Source: Gorsachius magnificus (taxonomy: Eukaryota; Chordata; Aves; Pelecaniformes; Ardeidae). Taken from it: a DNA stretch of 64,000 bases. The notes under the pieces are model-generated. The model saw nothing but the letters and a program-made list of their open reading frames with translations. It was not told the origin of the DNA and ran no database searches. The number at the start of each line of letters is the position of its first letter. The stretch's first letter is position 1. The DNA is taken from assembly GCA_034008185.1 (NCBI GenBank), contig CM067084.1, forward strand, positions 16,388,385 to 16,452,384, read 5' to 3'. Positions 47,533 to 58,334 of the stretch are shown here, in pieces. A program made the translations under genes and the position numbers.

Positions 47533-50370
47533 AGTGAAAATAAGAAGAATGATGCTGTGGCCCTGGGGTAAGTGGTAGCACATGGAGCAAAAGTTCTGCA
47601 GACCACTCTGAAACAGCCATCTGCAGGCAAACATGGGAGAGTGTTTCTTAGTGTTCCAGCTAACTTTCCACTACTTTGTTCTGACAAAATCATTGGCAAA
47701 AAGCATGGTTATGACCTTCAAAAGTGGTTAGGAAGATAGCTGTAGTGTCATACACCTAATATTTTTAATGCAGTTATGTGCGAGCAGGAAATGCTCCTGC
47801 TTGAACTCCCAGTCCTACTCATTCTTTTACCTATAAAGTTTTTGCTATTGGGTGCTGCCTAGTAATCAGATTGTTTGTTCAGGCTGAACACAGACACAAG
47901 AGTTGGATAATTGTGTATTTGGAGAGAAAGCAGCTTCGGGCCCTTTGGGGATAACAAAGCAAGCTCAGCTTTGTGTGAACATAACCATTTCTATTTAGAA
48001 AACAGAACAACATAAAACCAGTATGGCACACATTTAAATGACTCAAAACGGCTAGAGGTTGCTGTCAAGATAGAAGTGTAGACAGAAATCCTAACTGAAC
48101 AGACAGATTTCCAGGGAATCAACTAGGCTGCACACAACCATGTGGCCAGCGTGCTTCAAAATTCATTGTGCAGTCCTATTCTCCCACCACATTTGGAACT
48201 GACCCTGAGTGTAACAGAGCCCCCAGCCTTCACACCAGCTTTGTATAAGCCAGTGCGCAGGAAGAAGTGGTGCATGCACTGGGGTAAGGATGTGGCCACA
48301 ACTTGCGTATGTACCCATCTTTTCTGTGTTTCACAGCATACACAAAATCATAAAGCCATTGCTTGATGCTATACTATGAATCTATCAATCCTTTTGCTGA
48401 TTGGGGATAAATAATCATTTTATGTAGTTTGCTGATTATAGGAAGGGTGGAGGATTGGTAAAGAGGACAGTTTGCCAATTTGTATTTCTCATGGGTATCT
48501 GCAAGCAGCATGTAGGTTTTTTTGAAGTCATGTTAAGTCATGCATCCAAAAAAAAAAAGCATAAATACGCAAACCAAAAAGCTTTCTTGGAAAATCATTA
48601 CACTGGATAGGACTAGAAAGTTTAGAGGATAATTAGCTAGTCATGAAGTGCCTGGTGTACTGGTGGGACAAAAAAGGACAAATGTAATTAATATAATGTA
48701 TGCAAGGGAATCTAGAGCATCAATAGGGAACGATTATACCCCAGTATTTGGTGGAGGTATCATGCTAACAGAATAGCATGTCCAGATCTGATTTCCAGAC
48801 TCTAAGGAGGGTACTAATAACATGAAGACAGTTTTGAAAAGGGAAATAGGAGTAACTGATGATCAGAAGATCTATGGGCAATAATGTTAAATCCTAGGAG
48901 CACAACCTGTCCTGCCTAACCAAAACCATTTAGAGAGGCAACTTAGTACATCCTGTGAGTACTGGCCAGGAAATAGAAATATGATAGAAAGTATTCCAAC
49001 CTCGTAAAGTTATAAGGAGATACTATGAATATGACTTAAACCAGACAGTTTCAAGACAGAAATAAACCATATTTTGTTTATCTGAATGTTTTTTAAACAC
49101 TCAGAATGGGCTCCTGTTGCAGTAACTTTTTTTATTTTAATCAAACATAGATGGTTTTCTAACAGGCACACTAGTTCAGCATGGAATTAGTTTCTATTAA
49201 CCTGAAGCACTCGGCAATGAGAAAAGTACCAGAACACAAACTCCTTATAAATGCAAGACAGGGGAGAAGCCTTAACCTCCTGGACACTGGGGAAATCTTC
49301 CCTTCTAAAAAGTGATTGCTATCTTTTAGCAGATGTGCCCAGGCCTCAGTATTGGCAGCTAGACTCCATTTCTGCATCAGACAAGGAAAAGAGTAAACAG
49401 AAAATCTCTTCCCTTTCCCTACTGATTCCAGAAGTACCTCAAGTTATGCCTTCACTGAATGTTTTCATAAGGTATAGCTCTCTGAACCATAATGCTGTTG
49501 CAATGGGTAGCATTTGACTGTGCTTAAGTGAAGTTTGAAAAAAGTTTTAAAGGGCACATCTGAAAATTCTCAAAGCAGGTCTGACTGTGCCCTTCTGCAT
49601 AGCCCAAAATATACAAAACTGACTGTATGCTACTGCTGTGCTGCCAAGAGTGGTTCTTGCCAAAAATTTTCAAAACTTTGGGCGATTTAAAGGACAGGAT
49701 CAGATTTAGATCCATATGACAGCCCAAACAGAGTTGAGAACGTGGAACCAAAAAAGCTGACTGGTACTTCAAGAACTGTGTTACAGGACAGCCTGTTCCA
49801 CTCCATAGGGCATCTCTGGCCAATGCAAAATGCTTCTACCATCTCTTCCTCTTTTCCTCTGTACTTACATAAATCCAAAGATAAATTTGATATTATTTTA
49901 AAGTAAATTATTTCAGTGGGAAGTTTCAAAGTTTTATGTCCATAAACTCATTCTTTATGTAGTTTAAGAGGTAGGTATTCAAAGTGAATGATGGCATCAC
50001 TTAAATAAAAGTACACTAATGCTCAAGTCAAGTTTTTTTATCTACCTTGCCTTGCATTGTACTGTAGGAGAAGGGCATTCTGGAATGGTGGTGCTGGAAA
50101 TCTTATGTGTATCAAAAAATGCCCATAAATCAGAGGCACAGATGGCTTTACTATTAAAAAAAACCCCAAAGATTAAACAAGTGATAATAGTCTTCTTAGC
50201 ACAACAGTTTTTTATTTGCTGCAGCGCCACTTCAGAAAATTATCTACTCCAGGCTTAATTACAAACATGCACAGTAAAGGATAACAGGACTGATCTTAAC
50301 TGTTCTTTTGCAGTTGTAAAACTAGGTTTAGCTAAATGAAGTTTAAGGAAAGGGTTAAAAGAAAAACTGA
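47533..50370. other. Unique noncoding stretch
   Basis: No element or gene recognised. An A-run lies at 48549-48558. Open frames on both strands around 49.2-49.9 kb overlap one another and show no domain. Confidence 0.5.
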
Positions 50371-50727
50371 GGAAAGAGACAACATGGGCAGAAAGAGAAC
50401 CTAGGAGAATGGCTGGCAGATAGATGGCATGGTCTAAGCAGCTGCTGTTGTGAAAGCCAGCCAAGAACAGAAGCTGGAATTTGGCCAGCGCAACATGCCA
50501 CCAGGATGTCAAGGAATGGGGACTCTGAAGAGGCGGACCTGAGGCTAAAGTCAAATGAGCTTGCTGAAAGCTTCATGAAGGGCTGGCTCTATATGAGCAA
50601 AGGGGGTTCAGTCTTCTGGAAGCAACGAAAGTTTTTGATCTTTGAGATCAAATCAGACCACATTACTGAAGGGTCACTGAAGCAACTCATTAGAGCCATT
50701 GGCTGTATTTTTGTGACCAACAATTAA
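50371..50727 (+). other. Open frame with a faint PH-like start, unassigned
   Basis: A plus-strand frame is open from just after a stop at 50368-50370 to the stop ending at 50727, about 118 codons, with an ATG at 50506. Its second half reads FMKGWLYMSKGGSVFWKQRK, which recalls the first strands of a pleckstrin-homology domain (G-W-L-Y...K-x-W-K-x-R-x-F). The rest of such a domain, including the C-terminal tryptophan helix, is absent, and no splice site clearly extends it. A minus-strand frame of 99 codons overlaps it. Coincidence is the most likely explanation. Confidence 0.12.
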
Positions 50728-53700
50728 AGCTCATGTTTTGCAAGCTGGTGCTGACCATTTAAAAGGAACAAAGTGACAAAGGAGACTTTAGAAAGATGGA
50801 CAAAATATTTTTATAATTTTTGGAATCCAACTGTCTTATAGAAAAATCATTGATTAGCTGGCTAATTTTCAGCAGGAAGTTCCAGAGTTTCTCTGGATTT
50901 TCTGTCAAGTAGTTTTCTCACAAAACATTCTTCTTTTTCTTTTCCAAGAAGGTTTAATTACCATGATGGAAAAATAATAGTTAAACGTGATTTTTCTTAG
51001 AGTTGTGTAAGGTAATGAAAAACTATGAAGTCTCCACCTGCAGGACTATTTGCAGCAGATGTACTCTTACCCTAAACTTAAAATGAAATATTTTGATGGC
51101 TTGAAAGTGAATACAGCATGTAATAGTTAAAAAGCTAGTATTCCTCCTGGGCACTTGGCCAACCCTGAGAAAAGCGGTCATGGGTTCCCAGTAAAGCACA
51201 GAGCATCTCCTGAGATTAGAGGTCTATCCATCATGAACTCATATGAATTTTATGTTCCAATTCTCAGAAAAGCCTTTTGCTTTCCTTGCTCATTTTCTAC
51301 CCATTTACTACATCAGAACAAAATCTCATTATTTTATTTGCTAATAATTACAATCTTGGATTTAAAAGAAACATTGTGTATCAACTAAAATTTGTATTTA
51401 AGCTCCTTTATCAAGTAGAGGAAGAAAGAGAAAAAAGACAGAACAAAGAACAGTATCATGTACTGATGTTCATATAGTAAATAAGAGCCATCACTTGCTT
51501 AACATTAGCACCCGCTTTTCCAAGTCAACAACCTCACTACAGTTATCTGCCCTTTCCTTTCTTTTAAAATGGATTCTAAATGATTGACTGTAAATACCTG
51601 AGACTGATCAGGTTTTCTTTGAATTATGTGCTTTTTCCTTAAAATGAAATACAAATTCATTTGAGCTACCTGTCATTGCTTCTTGAGTAGGATATACTTG
51701 GGAAGTGACTGTTCTGCAAGTCAGTGAGGAAAATGTTCCTTAAGCGATAATTCTTTCCTGGAATGTTTGGGCTGATAAACAACTTTAATGTATTTGAACC
51801 GATTTCCTATGCTAAATGATGTATTAGTCTCCAGAAAAAAAAAAGTCAGAAAAGTGTTTTTTGATAAGGCTTCCACTAGCCATGGTAAAAGAAACAAGAT
51901 CTTTCTTGTTACAATTTGGAAATAATAAAAATTTGTGCAAGAACTATTTTTAGTATCATACAAATACTCTGTACAATTTTTAGCCAGACTCTTCACCTCT
52001 CCAGTCTTGTCTGTTCTTGCAATAAAATGACATTACTGTTCTTATCATTAGCCGTCAAAGTATTCATCTGACCTACCTTACCAGACTACCTGCAGATTAG
52101 ACAAACGCTAATTATCCTGTAAAAAGAAAAATATTACTACTTTCATTGACCAGATGAGGTAAAAATTGATTAAAGGACAGATTCAAAGAGGAGATGCAGG
52201 TATCTGAAGGGCAGATTAAGTAGAATTTAGACAGCTAAATTGAGGTCAGTCTACAGAAGGATTTGTTGCACAAGAGATCTAAACATTGGGAAGCACTTAT
52301 GTTTTGCTAGTAGTATTAGTCAGGTACATAGCCAGAGGCACCAGTATCTTGAACAGCTTCTGTTGTTGAAAATTCCGATTCTCTGCCCCATCTCAGAAAT
52401 GATAGTCTAACAGATCTGTTCAGATTTCAGCAGTCAACAATAAAAACAAGAGTAGCCTGGAGACACTTGCATGAAAACTATGTTCCTGAATGCTGATTAA
52501 ATGTTGAGGTCAGCAGGAACAAAAAAAAGAACTACCACCAAAAAATCCAAACTTATCACTGTGAAAGCTCCCTTATTGTTGAACAAAAAAGTGAACTTGT
52601 ACAGTACAGCTAGACTGTTTAATTCAACCTTTGTAAACTCTATTATCATTCTGCTTAAACCAGTATAAATCAAGAGTAAAACTTATGATAATGAACACAC
52701 ACAAGTGTAAAGGTAACAAAAATGTAAGAACTTTGGCAATAATACCGAATCAAACAAGGATCCAAACTGAAAACTGATTTTTTGAATTGCTGTTCTCTGC
52801 ATGTCATTCATTATACCTGAATGCAATCAATAAAGTGAAGGTAAATCAGAACCAAATTCTGGGCTATACACAGACAAATTAGAAAATAATTAAGCCATAT
52901 AAGTGTATTTGTTTTGTCCACAAACTCTGGAATAGCAGTAATTAAACATTCAATACTTACCCAAAATTACCAGATAATACGGTGATATGCTACTCAGAAT
53001 GCAGGAGTGTCATACTGCAACTATAATTAGTCTTTAAAAAAAAAATCAGGAATCATTATTTATAAATCACTAATGAATGATAATCTCTGAGGGAAATTTC
53101 TCTCCTCTAAGAATAGGTAGGAGTAAGTGGGAAGAGATCTGCGTGATACACTTTAGGTACTCTATCACATACCCATAACAGGGCTGAAGCATGTTCTGGG
53201 CATACATGATAAGTAACAGCTCCGCTTCTAGCACTTGCCACATTGAGTCTGCTAAATATAGAGTGGGACAAAAGGATAGTCCAAAGAGGGGAGATAAGAG
53301 GGTAAGGCTGTAACTGCTCTCTCAAAATGCATGTTGATAGAGGTATTTTCCATATCTAAATGGGCACAATTCCTTCCATCTGCCTTCAGAAAGTTAACTA
53401 CAGTTGGAAATTATTTTGCATGCACTTTCTTCCTCATCCTTTCCTCCATCCATCTGTTTTTCTGTTCTTAATACCTACTGAACCCCTCTCCCTCCAAGGC
53501 TGCTGCTATTTCTTCATCTGCTACAAGAGGTGAATTTCAGCTTGTTGCTGAGGCACAGCAAGGGGAAAGGGCCAGGGAATGAAGATGGTATAAGGAAAAC
53601 CTCACATTGCAAGGCTTTCTGTTCCTGAAAAAGCCATGGATAGGAGACAATACAGGAGCTGTGATTATTTCTTCTACAAGAGGCTATCTACACAGCTGTA

Positions 53701-55029
53701 ACCCATACATTCAACCTTTACGTCAGCAGCAATGGCAAGGGGTACAATTATTTTTTTCAGTCTGAAAATCATGTTTCCTTCCACATATGTAAGCTAGGTT
53801 GTTTGCTAGTCCATGTAAACTGCTGCCTTAGGCAGCCAGTTACTATGTTTATTCTTCAGGACAGTCTATGAGTGCACCTAGTACACATCCCTTCCCTTAT
53901 TCTATTCTCTACCAAGGTGTCAATTGTTGAACTACCCTAACAGCATCTGCAGTGAAGACAAACTGCTTTTAGGCCCACTGATTTTATCGACAGCCTTATT
54001 CACAGCCAACCAGCATAGAGGGAAACCTGTTTAGCAGCTCTCTACCACATACTACTACCTTAAGACTTTAGCAAGGCCTGTGGATACTTACGCAGGTAAC
54101 ACCAGTGAAGTGAAACCCCTCTTCAGTTCTTGTGGATCACAATTCAACAGCCAGGAAGAACTTCTAGTTCTTGTACCTTACATATATCCTTTTTCTAACT
54201 AGCCATAAATCAAGCTTCTCCTTTCAGGTCACACCTGAAGGTCTTAGCCATAAACTTTCTCAGCTGATCCATCGCAGTATCAGCCATTGACTTGGTCTGC
54301 CACCCATTTTGAAATTCTAGTATCTCTCTACTCCTTCCAGCCCGTACACCAAAACCCCCAGTCTGGAGAGCCTTCCAGAACTGGTCAACAAAACAGAAAC
54401 TACTCAATTCCTTCAAGTGCACTTCTTGACTAGCAGCCCTATCCAAACACAGATACATCGAAGACCTCTCCAAAGATGAGTCTTCATTAAAAAAGCCTAA
54501 ATTCCATATTCAGCCCTACTTTCTACACTTCATGTAAGAAGTACAATAATCTACCCCTCACGTGGTCAAGAAGTCACACGAGAAACCTGTTTACAACCCC
54601 TCACATACTTTGTACACCATTATCCACAACCAGCCTGCATACCAGTCTTTACAATCTACTTATGCCATGGTCTTTCCCTCAGCAAGCCATGAGTGTATGA
54701 GACCTCTCATGACCTGGAACTAAAAAAGGTCCCATCCAGCCTACACAGACACCTGGCCATTTGTACTGTTAAGGGAAAGAAGGTTGAAACAATATCCAAT
54801 CATTTTTAGGTGAAACCCAACCCATAATCCCTGATTTTCAGCCAGACTTTAGATTCTCATCCAGATTTGACAAAATCAGGAAGCATTAATTCACCCTTGA
54901 CTTCTGGTACAACAGGGCTTCCTGGGAGCTGCTAAGCTGTTTCAGAGAGTGAGCAACAGCTCCTCTATTTCTTGCTTTTAGAGTTAGAGGTTTTTAAGTA
55001 TTAGTCCTAGGCTTCAGGCTAGTACAGGC
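50728..55029. other. Unique noncoding stretch
   Basis: No recognised repeat family. The minus strand of 54210-54473 holds an 87-codon frame in a C-rich (plus-strand) patch, without a domain that I know. A-runs lie at 51835-51844 and 53036-53046. Nothing else stands out. Confidence 0.45.
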
Positions 55030-55246
55030 AAGCAAAGCAAGTCAGAAATCTGAAGGATAAAACAGAAGTGAACAGTACAACTTAAAAAAAGAACTCATGA
55101 GCTCATGGACCTGTAATGAATAAAATAAGAGTCTGGTGTGCATATCTAGGCTCACAGAGCATGAAACTCTACCCAGCACTGACCATGCAAGAGAGGCTGA
55201 GGAGTGTCACAGATTTCAGCAGGACATGCAAATGGGAAGACCCAGA
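55030..55246 (+). repeat. 217-bp direct duplication, copy 1
   Basis: This segment recurs at 58118-58334, offset by exactly 3088 bases, with one mismatch (G at 55140, A at 58228) and no indel. It starts AAGCAAAGCAAGTCAG and ends GGGAAGACCCAGA. Beyond these points the flanks are unrelated. It contains a perfect 12-bp palindrome, CATGAGCTCATG, at 55096-55107. No terminal inverted repeat, poly(A) tail or target-site duplication is visible, so it does not look like a standard transposon. A recent local duplicative insertion or an assembly artefact are both possible. Confidence 0.97.
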
Positions 55247-56931
55247 CTTGTTCCATCAGCCACATGGTATCACTACACTAAAGCTTAGATCCAGTACACC
55301 AAGAAAAAGAATGACAAACTGGGTATACTTGCTTGTAGCATATGTACACGTGCAACATCAATAATCAGATAACAAAAAGAAGTGCTCTGCCATTAGGAGC
55401 TGTTCCTTTAGCTCATGTTTGTTCTGAGGTTTCCCAGCTGTGGGTGCCAAGTATTCTTGCAACTTAACAAATTAAGTCGGACCAAAATTTATCCTGAAAA
55501 CACTGGGCACCAGTAACCATTTCTTAACATTAGATAGATTCATGAAAGTTTCAGTGTTAATTTTTCCTTTTGAGTTTTTGAAAGTTATCCTAAAATATTG
55601 CATGAGAGCAAAACATACCTATTTGCTTCTTTCCCTAATCAGTGTATTCAGCAAACTATTAAAAGTCAGATATTATTACTTTGTTTACCTGGAGATGTTT
55701 CTTTCAACTCTTCTGCTTCTTAGCTTATGTCTGGCAGTCAACAGAAAGTGTCCCATGCCAGAAGCAGACCTATAATCAGCCTTGTGCCAGCAAATCTTTA
55801 ATTTGAGAACACAATCCTTGGATAATTCAGTTTAGAAACAAATTAGGAAGTGAGAACCTAGATTTTTAGAAGTTTGTATCTACACTTTTAATCCTGCTCT
55901 GCACACAGATTTAAATCTCATAATACCCAAAAGAAAGTAGTAAAGAACCAATCTGAGAAAAAATTTTGAAAGTAGCTACCAATTTTAGACTCACTTGAAA
56001 CCATATTCATCTCATTTTTCAGATGAGAGACACATCCTGCAGCAGAAACTCTCTCAGTGAGACACCAAACACTCAGGATTCATCCCTCAGGAAATCAACA
56101 TTTGCATTTGAGAATGCTTATTCATGTCTTCTCCTTAGTCACACATCAAGTTGCAATAAAAACTGTTCCTGCAATGGTGTTAACTAGTAGAAACTGCTTT
56201 CTTCTTGCAATTTCATTTTCTGTTATCTAGATGTAAGGAGATTCATGAAGTTGAGATCATAATAAGTAATACAGGAAGTACTTTACACAACAATAAGAGG
56301 GGGGGGGAACAGAGATTCCTTCACACAAATACATGACTATCAGAAACCCCTGCTTAAAATTCTCACAAGAGAGTTAACCTGAATTATCTCTGCCGATCCA
56401 TTTCTGAGTTAGTACTTAAAAAAAAATAAATCTCATTAGCATTTACTCCTATAAAAGCAGGCTTGGTGAAAATGTTCCAGCTAGTTAGGCAGCCAAAATT
56501 TCATTGCAATGAGAAGAGGATGATCACACACACATTCAAGGACAAATCTCATGAAACTCTGTTTGACAGGAAATTGTACAGGAAGCTAATTTAGAGAGAT
56601 CAAAATGAGGGTGGTATGTTCCCAGGACCCAGGGCAAGTCAGAAATCTTGCAGCTGAATTTTGTACATATGGTAATTTGATCAGAGTGGATATAGCAGAG
56701 AAGGGAAAGAAATAGCTGATTGAAAATGTAGAAAAAAGAAAAATCAGCATGGGAACAAGAATTCAGTATCGCTGTAAATAAACCAGATCGCAAAGCCCCC
56801 AAAACAAAACAGAAGCTACTTTAATGTAGTAGAGTCAAAAATACCATGATTTGGGATACATGCATCAGACACTGGTCACTTAAATGACAGGATTTGAAGT
56901 TGCTATGGATGTGTTTTCATTTTTCTTCTAG
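55247..56931. other. Unique noncoding stretch between duplication and candidate exons
   Basis: AT-rich, with no repeat family recognised. A run of nine G lies at 56299-56307. The pyrimidine tract that precedes the candidate exon occupies the last 20 bases. Confidence 0.5.
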
Positions 56932-57022
56932 ACAGTGTACAAAATGCACTCCTGCCTTAACACTGCAAACTAAGAAACGGAGCATGAGCGCAAAACGCAG
57001 GGAGAAACCAGCAGCATTGAAG
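56932..57022 (+). CDS. Candidate internal exon A (gene unknown)
   Basis: A strong 3' splice site (GTTTTCATTTTTCTTCTAG|) is followed by 91 bases and a good 5' splice site (TTGAAG|GTAACT). The first base completes a codon, and the remaining 90 bases encode 30 residues that start QCTKCTPALTLQ. The rest is strongly basic (KKRSMSAKRREK), like a nuclear-localisation region. It has three CpG within about 30 bases, dense for this CpG-poor window. It ends on a codon boundary, which matches the start phase of exon B 133 bases downstream. I do not recognise the protein. A noncoding transcript or a chance pair of sites is possible. Confidence 0.3.
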
Positions 57023-57155
57023 GTAACTATGCACTTTGAAGCTTACTTCATTTTTATCTGTCGAGCATCAGATGATTATAAAATGCTTGTATCTTTTATA
57101 CATGTATTAGAAACAGGGAATGTGACTCTCTTTGCTACACCCTCTGTATTTCCAG

Positions 57156-57338
57156 AACATTGACAGAGAGGAATTTCAAAAGTCTGTAGGAAATGTACGT
57201 GGGCTGCAGCCTGCAGATCCCACAGCCGCTGTACATGTACTTTCAGCCAGCCATCTGGTGATTTGTGGTAGCACGAACTTTGATCATAAGTCGAAACAGT
57301 TTAACAACATTAAGAACAGCAGTGTCCAAGTAATCCAA
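57156..57338 (+). CDS. Candidate internal exon B (gene unknown)
   Basis: The left border is a pyrimidine-rich tract ending CTGTATTTCCAG|. The right border is ATCCAA|GTAAGA, a near-consensus donor, with a second donor CCAA|GTAATC nine bases upstream (a tandem donor pair). The 183 bases are open in phase 0 at both ends and encode 61 residues beginning NIDREEFQKSVGNVRGLQP, with no long hydrophobic segment and no domain I know. The intron before it would be 133 bases, short but possible in birds. Phase agreement with exon A is the main support. A further acceptor at 58880 would continue in phase 0 for 19 codons to a stop. Confidence 0.3.
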
Positions 57339-58117
57339 GTAAGAGCAGAGAGCAAAATATTAATTTGAGCTATAATGCTGACTTTCTCTGGGAAAATTCA
57401 CAACTTCACAACTTACAATGTCCTTGAGGAGTACAAGAAGGAAATCTGGTATTTAATGTTCTGGTTTATATCAAAAAATATGATGATGCAGGTTTTGATC
57501 TTTTAACCAACTGAAAGTTACAGTGGCTAAATCATAATCTGTTTAAATGATTTTTCCTGTATTGTTCATGAACACAGACAATTCAGCCAATACCAGTATG
57601 TGAACTGGAAGTAATTTGAACTTACACCCATTCATTCTTTCAAGAGGCACAAAATCCAACATTGTGTCTATGCTTTTCTATACTTATATTAAGAGAGATG
57701 TGTCTTGGATTTCTTCGGGGAGAATCCCAGAAGCTGAGTAGGGAAGAGGAGGAGCAATAAATGGGAAAGCACAAGAACATTTAGATGTTTCCCACAAAGC
57801 TACAGGATTTCCCTGGAGCTTTATACAACCTAGGCCAAATTCTCCACTCAGTTACATTTGTAATACTTAACTGAATTCTGGAGAGCTGTGAATGCAGGGG
57901 AGCAAAATTTGGCACCCTGGTTTTATCACAGGAAAAAGAAAAGTAATTCTAGAAACCAACTTAAAAGCCATATTCTTCTAAAATAAAACAACCACAAGTG
58001 GCAGTGTGCAAGGAATGAACTACAGCTTATGCAATTCTTTAAAGACATTTTTAAAGCTTTCTGACACAAAACTATGAGGAATCTATAAAAAACCCAAACT
58101 ATTTGAATCTGAATTTA
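57339..58117. other. Unique noncoding stretch (putative intron)
   Basis: If exon B is real this is intron. A small acceptor/donor pair around 57578-57611 would enclose an 11-codon phase-0 segment, but I do not rely on it. No repeat is recognised. Confidence 0.4.
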
Positions 58118-58334
58118 AAGCAAAGCAAGTCAGAAATCTGAAGGATAAAACAGAAGTGAACAGTACAACTTAAAAAAAGAACTCATGAGCTCATGGACCT
58201 GTAATGAATAAAATAAGAGTCTGGTGTACATATCTAGGCTCACAGAGCATGAAACTCTACCCAGCACTGACCATGCAAGAGAGGCTGAGGAGTGTCACAG
58301 ATTTCAGCAGGACATGCAAATGGGAAGACCCAGA
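58118..58334 (+). repeat. 217-bp direct duplication, copy 2
   Basis: Second copy of the segment at 55030-55246, with 216 of 217 bases identical and in the same orientation. The 12-bp palindrome lies at 58184-58195. The left flank is GAATTT and the right flank is TCAGG, unlike those of copy 1, and no short repeat brackets the copy. If the candidate exons are real, this copy lies in the intron after exon B. Confidence 0.97.

Noticed and set aside
54210..54473. 87-codon minus-strand frame with protein-like composition
   Set aside because: Not recognised, and no acceptor or donor of quality at its ends. Local C-richness on the plus strand lowers stop frequency.
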